From Streptomyces aurantiacus (GTDB lineage Bacteria; Actinomycetota; Actinomycetes; Streptomycetales; Streptomycetaceae), in contig NZ_LIPP01000001.1 in NCBI RefSeq assembly GCF_001418335.1, positions 1 to 37,532 on the forward strand: a DNA stretch of 37,532 nt, written 5' to 3'. Under the pieces are notes generated by a model that had not been told where the DNA came from, ran no database searches, and saw only the letters and a list, made by a program, of their open reading frames with translations. A program made the translations under genes and the position numbers. Shown here piece by piece: positions 32,237-37,532 of the stretch (position 1 is its first letter; the number at the start of each line of letters is the position of its first letter).

Positions 32237-33583
32237 TCAGTTCCCGAGCGTTCCGGTTTCGAGCGTTCCGGTCCCGAGCATTCCGGTCCACAGATCGGGA
32301 AAGTCCGGCAGGGTCTTCGCCGTCGTCGCCACGTTCTCGATCCGTACGCCGTCGACCGCGAGGCCGATGATCGCGCCCGCGGTGGCCATGCGGTGGTCGT
32401 CGTAGGTGTGGAAGGTCCCGCCGTGCAGCGGGCGCGGGCGGATGCGGAGGCCGTCGGCGGTCTCGGTGACGTCGCCGCCGAGTTCGTTGATCTCCTTGGT
32501 GAGGGCGGCAAGGCGGTCCGTCTCGTGCAGCCGCAGATGGGCCACGCCGCGCAGCGTCGAGGGGGAGTCGGCGAGGGCCGCGACCGCCGCGATGCCCGGG
32601 GTCAGCTCGCCGACCTCGCCCAGGTCCACGTCGATGCCGTGGACCGAGCCGGAGCCGGTGAACTCAAGCCCCCGGTCCGTCAGCTCGCAGGAACCGCCCA
32701 TCTCGGTGAAGATCTCGCGCAGCCTGTCACCCGGCTGGGTGGTGCGGGCGGGCCAGTCGGGGACGACGACCGTGCCGCCGGTGACCAGGGCGGCCGCCAG
32801 GAACGGCTGGGCGTTCGACAGGTCCGGTTCGATCGTCAGGTCCCGGCCGAGGAGCGCGCCCGGCGTGACCCGCCAGACGTTCGGCTCGCCGCCCGACTCC
32901 GGGGTGTCCACCTGGGCGCCGATCGACCGCAGCATGTCGACGGTCATCCGGATGTGCGGCATGGACGGCAGGGTCGAGCCGGTGTGCCGTACCTCCACGC
33001 CCTGGTTGAAACGCGGTCCTGACAGCAGCAGCGCCGACACGAACTGCGAGGACGAGGACGCGTCGATCTCCACCGGGCCGCCCTCCAGCGCCCCGCCGCC
33101 CTGCACGGTCAGCGGCAGCGCGCCCCGGCCGTCGTCGTCGATCCGGGCACCGAGGGCGCGCAGCCCGTCGATCACGCCGTGCAGCGGGCGCTCGTACGAA
33201 CGGGGGTCGCCGTCGAAGCGGATGGGGCCGTCGGCGAGTGTGGCGACCGGCGGCAGGAAACGCATCACCGTGCCGGCGTTGCCCACGTCGACCGTGGCCG
33301 GGCCGCGCAGCCCCGAGGGGATGACCCGCCATGCCTCGCCGGAGCCGTCGGGGCCCACGCCCTCCTCGATCCCGACGCCCATCGCCCGCAGGGCACCGGC
33401 CATCAGGAGGGTGTCGCGTGAGCGCAGCGGGCGGCGGAGCCAGCCGGGCTCGGCGGCGAGGGCGGCGAGGACGAGCGCGCGGTTGGTGACCGACTTGGAC
33501 CCGGGCACCTGGACCGTCGCGGTGACGGCTCCGCTCGCGTGCGGGGCGGGCCAGAGGGCGGTGTCTGCGGGATTAACGGGCAT
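32237..33583 (-). CDS. aroA: 3-phosphoshikimate 1-carboxyvinyltransferase (EPSP synthase) AroA
   Basis: A 448-residue EPSP synthase of the shikimate pathway. It joins phosphoenolpyruvate to shikimate-3-phosphate. Motifs in order: [65 protein letters not shown] and [21 protein letters not shown] has a Val-Met pair where the common class I consensus has Ala-Met/Leu. The last about 15 residues ([12 protein letters not shown]) come from a 15-bp tandem repeat and are probably not part of the fold. ATG 33583 is the first start. The gene heads a minus-strand aroA-rsgA unit. Confidence 0.96.
   Translation of the reverse strand: MPVNPADTALWPAPHASGAVTATVQVPGSKSVTNRALVLAALAAEPGWLRRPLRSRDTLLMAGALRAMGVGIEEGVGPDGSGEAWRVIPSGLRGPATVDVGNAGTVMRFLPPVATLADGPIRFDGDPRSYERPLHGVIDGLRALGARIDDDGRGALPLTVQGGGALEGGPVEIDASSSSQFVSALLLSGPRFNQGVEVRHTGSTLPSMPHIRMTVDMLRSIGAQVDTPESGGEPNVWRVTPGALLGRDLTIEPDLSNAQPFLAAALVTGGTVVVPDWPARTTQPGDRLREIFTEMGGSCELTDRGLEFTGSGSVHGIDVDLGEVGELTPGIAAVAALADSPSTLRGVAHLRLHETDRLAALTKEINELGGDVTETADGLRIRPRPLHGGTFHTYDDHRMATAGAIIGLAVDGVRIENVATTAKTLPDFPDLWTGMLGTGTLETGTLGN
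32245..32289. repeat. 15-bp tandem repeat at the 3' end of aroA
   Basis: Three copies of CGAGCGTTCCGGTTT-type sequence (32245-32259, 32260-32274, 32275-32289) encode the last residues of AroA in frame. Confidence 0.85.
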
Positions 33584-33726
33584 GCCCTCACTTTAGTGGG
33601 GGTTCGCTCCGCTGGGTTCGGCCGGGAACGCGGGTGGTACGTCGACCGCGGGTGCGTCCTGGCCGGTCGCGCCCACGCGGCGGAGCCGCATATCGACACA
33701 GCCCCGCGCCCCTGGGTACTCGGCGC

Positions 33727-34449
33727 TCACAGCGCCAGCAGCCACCTGCCGCCGCCTATCAGGGAGCACAGCGACACCGCGTGGAAGAGGAACAGCCACA
33801 GGCCCGCCGGTACGTGCGTCAGCCTCGACAGCTGGTCCGCGTCCGAGTCGCCGGCTCCGCCGCGGCTGCGCTTCGCCTGGAGTTCGAAGGCCGGGCGGAC
33901 CCCGCCGAGCAGCAGGAACCAGACGACGGCGTACGCGAACGCCGCCTGCACCTGGGGTCCGCACAGCCAGGACACCACCACGAACGTGCCGCCGGTCAGG
34001 AGGACCGTGAGTGCGCCGTACGCGTTGCGGATCATCACCAGCACGGCCACGAGCAGCAGCGTGGCCAGCCACAGCAGGGCGGTGATGTGGCCTGCGGCCA
34101 GCAGCGCGGCGCCGCCCAGGCCGAGCAGCGGGGGAGCCGTGTAGCCCGCCGTCGCCGTGAGGATCATGCCGAGGCCGGTCGGCTTGCCGCGGCTGACGGT
34201 GAGGCCGCTGGTGTCGGAGTGCAGCCGGATGCCGTCGAGGCTGCGGCCCGTGAGCAGCGCGACCAGACCGTGGCCGCCCTCGTGGGCGATGGTGATGGCG
34301 TTGCGCGCGAGCCGCCACAGCGGGTGCGGGACGACCACGGCGAGCGCGGCGGCCAGTGTGGCGACGACGACCCATGTGTCGGGGTCGGGCTGGCTCCCGA
34401 AGACCTCGTCCCAGAGGGTGGCCAGCGAGGTGGCCGCGGTGCTGTCCAT
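33727..34449 (-). CDS. M50-type membrane metalloprotease homologue
   Basis: A 240-residue polytopic membrane protein with the zinc motif HEGGH in ITIAHEGGHGLVALLTG, the HExxH of M50 (site-2) proteases and their non-proteolytic relatives. About six hydrophobic segments are present, for example LLWLATLLLVAVLVMI and GLWLFLFHAVSLCSLIGGG. The family's second conserved Asp motif (NPDG-type) is not obvious, so activity is uncertain. I chose ATG 34449 (GGGAG 12 bases upstream). The frame is open much further, but that part is the mirror of the SRAP gene. It is divergent from the SRAP gene across a 14-bp repeat array. Confidence 0.82.
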   Translation of the reverse strand: MDSTAATSLATLWDEVFGSQPDPDTWVVVATLAAALAVVVPHPLWRLARNAITIAHEGGHGLVALLTGRSLDGIRLHSDTSGLTVSRGKPTGLGMILTATAGYTAPPLLGLGGAALLAAGHITALLWLATLLLVAVLVMIRNAYGALTVLLTGGTFVVVSWLCGPQVQAAFAYAVVWFLLLGGVRPAFELQAKRSRGGAGDSDADQLSRLTHVPAGLWLFLFHAVSLCSLIGGGRWLLAL

Positions 34450-34491
34450 GGTCGGCTTGGGCTCCCTTGGGGGGAATCGACGACGGCTTGC

Positions 34492-34533
34492 GCGTAACGC
34501 AATCCGTGTAACGCAATCCGCGTAACGCAATCG
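34492..34533. repeat. 14-bp direct repeat array, three copies, in a divergent promoter region
   Basis: GCGTAACGCAATCC (34492-34505), GTGTAACGCAATCC (34506-34519) and GCGTAACGCAATCG (34520-34533) abut each other. They lie about 45 bases from both divergent starts, as expected for a cooperative operator, though slippage is possible. Confidence 0.85.
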
Positions 34534-34581
34534 TCGAGTGGCGGTGGTCGGGCGACGGGCGAGCCTGGCAGTCTGGCACGT

Positions 34582-35397
34582 ATGTGCGGACGGTATGCAG
34601 CGAGTCGTGGGCCCGAGGATCTCGCAGGAATCTTTGAAATCGAGAAGTGGGAGCCCGAGGAGGCTCTGGACCCCGATTTCAACGTGGCTCCGACCAAGGA
34701 GGTCTACGTGGTCCTGGACCGTCCTGTTAAGGACGCACCGGACCCCGGGCCGGTTCGGCAGTTGCGCCGCCTCAAGTGGGGCCTGATCCCCTCCTGGTCG
34801 AAGACGCCCGAGGGCGGCGCCCGGATGATCAACGCCCGCGCCGAGACCGTCCACGAGAAGCCCTCGTTCCGGCGGGCCTTCACCTCCCGGCGCTGTGTCA
34901 TCCCCGCCGACGGCTATTACGAGTGGGTGACCGGCACCGGCGAGCGCGACCTGGAGGTCGAGGGCAAGAAGAAGCGGCCCCGCAAACAGCCGTACTTCGT
35001 GCTCCCCGCCGACGGTTCCGTCTTCGCGATGGCCGGGCTGTACGAGTTCTGGCGGGACAAGACCCTGCCCGACGACCACCCGCGGGCCTGGTGGGTGACG
35101 TGCTCCGTCATCACCACGGAGGCGGAGACCTCCCCGCTGGCGGTCGCCCCCGAGGAGGGCCCGCGTTCCCTCGCCGACATCCACCCCCGTATGCCGCTCA
35201 TGCTCACCCCGGACCGTTGGGACGCCTGGCTCGACCCCTCCCGCACGGACGTCGAGGACGTGCGTTCCCTGCTCGCGCCGCCACCGGAGGGGCTGATGCG
35301 GGCGTATCCCGTCTCCACGATGGTGAGCAACGTCCGCAACAACGGCCCGGAGCTGTTGAAGGAGCTGGAGGGGCCCGAGGAGGGCACACTCTTCTGA
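34582..35397 (+). CDS. SOS response-associated peptidase (SRAP / YedK-HMCES family)
   Basis: A 271-residue SRAP protein. Cys 2, exposed after removal of the initiator Met, forms a lasting thiazolidine link to abasic sites in single-stranded DNA, shielding them. The motifs MCGRYA, MINARAETV (Asn 84), GYYEWV (Glu 114) and DIHPRMPLML (active-site His) are all present. ATG 34582 has no ribosome site; CAGTCT eight bases upstream could be the -10 of a leaderless mRNA. That fits the need for Cys exactly at position 2. In M. tuberculosis the orthologue lies next to aroA and sigH, as here. It is divergent from the M50 gene. Confidence 0.95.
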   Translation: MCGRYAASRGPEDLAGIFEIEKWEPEEALDPDFNVAPTKEVYVVLDRPVKDAPDPGPVRQLRRLKWGLIPSWSKTPEGGARMINARAETVHEKPSFRRAFTSRRCVIPADGYYEWVTGTGERDLEVEGKKKRPRKQPYFVLPADGSVFAMAGLYEFWRDKTLPDDHPRAWWVTCSVITTEAETSPLAVAPEEGPRSLADIHPRMPLMLTPDRWDAWLDPSRTDVEDVRSLLAPPPEGLMRAYPVSTMVSNVRNNGPELLKELEGPEEGTLF

Positions 35398-35443
35398 TGT
35401 GGCTGACGGGACTGGCAGGGCTGACGGGACTGACGGGACGCAT

Positions 35444-36145
35444 GTGACGGAGATCATCGAGACGGTGGAGACGGTAGAGACGGTGGAGACCGACGCGGGC
35501 CCGGCCCGTGTCACCTGGCACCGGGCGAAGAAGGCCGAGAGGGCCGAGAGGGCCGAGAAGGCTGAGAAGGCTGAGAAGAAGGCGCGGCTGGTGCTGGCGG
35601 TCAGCCATGGCGCCGGCGGCGGGATCGAGGCGCGCGACCTCCGCGCACTCGCCGCCGAACTGCCCGCCCACGGAGTGACCGTGGCCCTCGTCGAACAGCC
35701 CTGGCGGGTGGCGGGCAAGAAGCTGGCGCCCGCGCCGAAGACGCTGGACGTGGGGTGGCGGGGCCTGTGGCCGGCGCTCGCGAGGCCCGGGCTCCCCGTC
35801 GTCGCGGGTGGCCGCAGCGCCGGAGCCCGCGTCGCCTGCCGTACGGCCGCCGAGCTGGGCGCCCACGCCGTCCTCGCGCTCAGCTTCCCGCTCCACCCGC
35901 CGGGCAGGCCGGAGAAGTCCCGCGCAGACGAACTGCTCGGCGCCGGGGTGCCCACGCTCGTCGTCCAGGGCGGCAATGACCCGTTCGGACGCCCCGAGGA
36001 GTTCCCGCAGGGCTCGTACGAGCTCGTCGAGGTGCCGTACGGAGATCATGGCTTCGCCGTGCCGAAGCGTGCCCCTGTCGACCAGGACCAGGCCCTGGCG
36101 GTCATCACGGCCGGCGTCCTGACGTGGGTTTCGTCACTCGGGTGA
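35444..36145 (+). CDS. Alpha/beta hydrolase, KANL3/Tex30-like family
   Basis: A 233-residue alpha/beta hydrolase of the dienelactone-hydrolase-like Tex30 type. The oxyanion loop is SHGAGGG, the nucleophile Ser sits in GGRSAGARVA, the Asp in GGNDPFG and the His in YGDHGFAVPK. The substrate is unknown. The N terminus is built from short tandem repeats (ETVETVETVET and KAERAERAEKAEKAEKK) and seems disordered. I chose GTG 35444; GTG 35399, two bases after the SRAP stop, would add 15 residues also made of repeats. The gene follows SRAP closely and its stop is five bases before a sigma-R type promoter of sigR. Confidence 0.85.
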   Translation: MTEIIETVETVETVETDAGPARVTWHRAKKAERAERAEKAEKAEKKARLVLAVSHGAGGGIEARDLRALAAELPAHGVTVALVEQPWRVAGKKLAPAPKTLDVGWRGLWPALARPGLPVVAGGRSAGARVACRTAAELGAHAVLALSFPLHPPGRPEKSRADELLGAGVPTLVVQGGNDPFGRPEEFPQGSYELVEVPYGDHGFAVPKRAPVDQDQALAVITAGVLTWVSSLG

Positions 36146-36149
36146 CCCT

Positions 36150-36176
36150 GGGAATGCTGAGCCCCGGAGCACTGTT
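36150..36176 (+). promoter_or_regulatory. sigR p2: SigR-dependent autoregulatory promoter
   Basis: GGGAAT (36150-36155), an 18-base spacer, then GTT (36174-36176): an exact match to the SigR consensus. It begins five bases after the hydrolase stop. The predicted start near 36183 lies upstream of ATG 36238, so this transcript can encode a longer SigR. In S. coelicolor sigR p2 has the same logic. Confidence 0.88.
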
Positions 36177-36237
36177 GTGCGGATCAGACAGTACGGAAGG
36201 TGTGCTGTGAGACGTCGCACGAGAGGAAGTCCGCCGC

Positions 36238-36423
36238 ATGGGTTCGACCATCTGCCCGAGTCGTGGCAGCACCGCTGACCTGGAGTGGTCGGTGCTGCAC
36301 GCGGCGAAGACCGCTCCTGTCCGGGCGGCGGGCGGACCAGATCGGCAAGCCGCCGTGACCACCGGTCGTCTATTCTCCGTAGCAGGTGGGACCGGTTTCG
36401 GCCCTGCCCAGACTCTGGAGGAG
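36238..36423 (+). other. N-terminal extension of the long SigR isoform (SigR')
   Basis: ATG 36238 has AGAGGAAG eight bases upstream and is in frame with sigR, adding 62 residues (288 in total). In S. coelicolor the p2 transcript yields an unstable long form of SigR with an extension of about 55 residues, which is destroyed rapidly and so shuts the response off. Here the extension starts [17 protein letters not shown] and contains one cysteine. A -10-like TATTCT (36371-36376) within this region could be the core of the constitutive p1 promoter for the short form; its -35 is not obvious. Confidence 0.65.
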
Positions 36424-37104
36424 GTGGGTCCGGTCACAGGGACCGACGCAGGGACCGAAAACGGCCAGGCGGAGCAGCCCGAGGACACGGGCAGCAGCGA
36501 GTCCACCGCTGAGCGCAACGTGCGCTTCGAGCGGGACGCGCTGGAGTTCCTCGACCAGATGTACTCGGCCGCGCTGCGCATGACGCGGAACCCGGCCGAC
36601 GCCGAGGACCTGGTGCAGGAGACGTATGCCAAGGCGTACGCGTCCTTCCACCAGTTCCGTGAGGGCACCAACCTCAAGGCGTGGCTGTACAGGATCCTCA
36701 CGAACACCTTCATCAACTCGTATCGCAAGAAGCAGCGCGAGCCCCAGCGGTCCGCCGCCGAGGAGATCGAGGACTGGCAGCTGGCGCGTGCCGAGTCGCA
36801 CATGTCGACGGGTCTGCGCTCCGCCGAGTCGCAGGCGCTCGACCACCTGCCCGACTCGGACGTCAAGTCCGCGCTGCAGGCGATCCCCGAGGAATTCCGC
36901 ATCGCCGTCTATCTCGCCGACGTCGAGGGCTTTGCGTACAAGGAGATCGCGGACATCATGGGGACACCCATCGGTACGGTGATGTCCCGCCTGCACAGGG
37001 GTCGCCGTCAGTTGCGCGGCATGCTTGAGGACTACGCCAAGGATCGCGGTCTGGTCCCGGCGGGCGCCGGAGAGTCGGACGGAACGAAAGGCTCGGGCTC
37101 ATGA
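36424..37104 (+). CDS. sigR: RNA polymerase ECF sigma factor SigR (thiol-oxidative stress)
   Basis: A 226-residue ECF sigma factor of the SigR/SigH group. Region 2 is about 37-105 ([60 protein letters not shown]) and region 4 about 155-205 ([20 protein letters not shown] then [15 protein letters not shown]). GTG 36424 gives the canonical short form, which matches S. coelicolor SigR in length. GGAG lies only three bases upstream, so initiation may be weak. It governs mycothiol, thioredoxin and proteostasis genes after disulphide stress. The stop overlaps the rsrA start (ATGA), so the anti-sigma factor is made in a coupled manner. Confidence 0.97.
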   Translation: MGPVTGTDAGTENGQAEQPEDTGSSESTAERNVRFERDALEFLDQMYSAALRMTRNPADAEDLVQETYAKAYASFHQFREGTNLKAWLYRILTNTFINSYRKKQREPQRSAAEEIEDWQLARAESHMSTGLRSAESQALDHLPDSDVKSALQAIPEEFRIAVYLADVEGFAYKEIADIMGTPIGTVMSRLHRGRRQLRGMLEDYAKDRGLVPAGAGESDGTKGSGS

Positions 37105-37463
37105 GCTGCGGAGAGCCGCACGAGACGGACTGCAGTGAAGTACTCGATCATCTCTACGAGTTCCTCGACCACGAGATGCCCGATGCGGACTGCACCAAGT
37201 TCGAGGTGCACTTCGAGGAGTGCTCACCGTGCCTTGAGAAGTACGGCCTGGAGCAGGCGGTGAAGAAGCTCGTCAAGCGCTGCTGTGGTCAGGACGACGT
37301 GCCGACCGACCTGCGGGCGAAGGTCATGGGCCGCATCGAGCTGATCCGCTCGGGGCAGGCCGTGCCCGAGCACGAGGGCAGTATCCACGGGGCCGTTGTC
37401 CGCGAGGCCGGTGCCCGAGAGGTCACCACCGCGGACGCGCGCGGAGCCGCCGCCGAGGGCTAG
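37101..37463 (+). CDS. rsrA: Zinc-binding redox-switch anti-sigma factor RsrA
   Basis: A 120-residue ZAS-family anti-sigma factor that binds SigR when reduced and releases it on disulphide formation. All seven cysteines of the S. coelicolor protein are in place: 3, 11, 31, 41, 44, 61 and 62, with His 37. The ZAS motif reads HFEECSPC. Zinc is held by Cys 3, His 37, Cys 41 and Cys 44; the trigger disulphide links Cys 11 to Cys 44 or 41. ATG 37101 overlaps the sigR stop. The protein is about 15 residues longer than the S. coelicolor one; the extra is an Ala/Glu/Gly/Arg-rich C-terminal tail. The remaining 69 bases to the window end show no gene. Confidence 0.97.
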   Translation: MSCGEPHETDCSEVLDHLYEFLDHEMPDADCTKFEVHFEECSPCLEKYGLEQAVKKLVKRCCGQDDVPTDLRAKVMGRIELIRSGQAVPEHEGSIHGAVVREAGAREVTTADARGAAAEG

Positions 37464-37532
37464 AACGCCCCGGATTCCTGCCGGCCGGGACGGGCGCATC
37501 CAAGGCTTCCGTCCCCGCCCGCATCTCCCACC

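Noticed and set aside
34472..34500. GGGAAT at about 34472 as another sigma-R promoter
   Set aside because: No GTT at 18 or 19 bases downstream.
34450..35976. Extension of the M50 gene frame to 749 codons
   Set aside because: The extra part runs antisense through the SRAP gene and hydrolase; the homologous protein begins at ATG 34449.

Overview
The window is high-GC actinobacterial chromosome and is almost certainly Streptomyces. The evidence is the strong GC bias at third codon positions, many GTG/TTG starts, the sigR-rsrA pair, a wblC (whiB7-type) gene, and two short repeats that I recognise from memory as dispersed in Streptomyces genomes. Gene order matches, from memory, the S. coelicolor SCO5184-SCO5217 neighbourhood. 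Much of it also matches two M. tuberculosis blocks: Rv3193c-Rv3202c (adnAB, nudC, mrx1, uvrD2, whiB7, an ABC1 kinase, a DUF2342 protease, a PDZ protease and a UPF0182 protein) and Rv3223c-Rv3228 (sigH, a SRAP protein, aroA, rsgA). It is mostly conserved core chromosome. I see no insertion sequence, prophage, CRISPR array, rRNA or biosynthetic cluster.

Layout. 1-6.1 kb: the 3' end of an AdnB-like helicase-nuclease, an M20 dipeptidase, NudC, a mycoredoxin on the minus strand with a sigma-R type promoter, and UvrD2. 6.06-7.5 kb: the wblC resistance regulator with a promoter, an upstream ORF and a perfect intrinsic attenuator, then a small basic protein. 7.5-11.1 kb: a minus-strand pair of ThiF/E1-like protein and UbiB-type kinase (start and stop overlap), and a divergent YgjP-type metallopeptidase. 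11.2-14.4 kb: a three-gene cluster of a TerD-proline-rich-AIM24 fusion and two further AIM24 proteins. 14.5-16.6 kb: a Nudix hydrolase and a DUF2342 metalloprotease, overlapping. 16.8-20.1 kb: an epimerase-like protein, MoaE, a 54-residue membrane protein and a PDZ/Lon-like protease. 20.1-23.8 kb: a PPA1309-family protein and a large UPF0182 membrane protein. 23.8-26.4 kb: two identical initiator tRNA genes on either side of a Sel1-repeat protein. 26.4-28.5 kb: a Fur-family CatR-like repressor divergent from a catalase. 28.5-33.6 kb: a CBS protein, HisN, a TetR regulator, an SMR transporter, RsgA and AroA. 33.7-37.5 kb: an M50-type membrane protease, a SRAP protein, an alpha/beta hydrolase, and sigR-rsrA.

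Shared themes. Thiol and oxidative stress recurs: SigR-RsrA, a mycoredoxin with a matching promoter at the far end of the window, and CatR-catalase. DNA repair (AdnB, UvrD2, SRAP), ribosome-linked antibiotic resistance (the WblC leader) and ribosome maturation (RsgA) are also present. The least understood parts are the TerD/AIM24 cluster and the ThiF-like/UbiB pair. Several intergenic regions carry perfect palindromes or short tandem repeats that the coding map does not explain.
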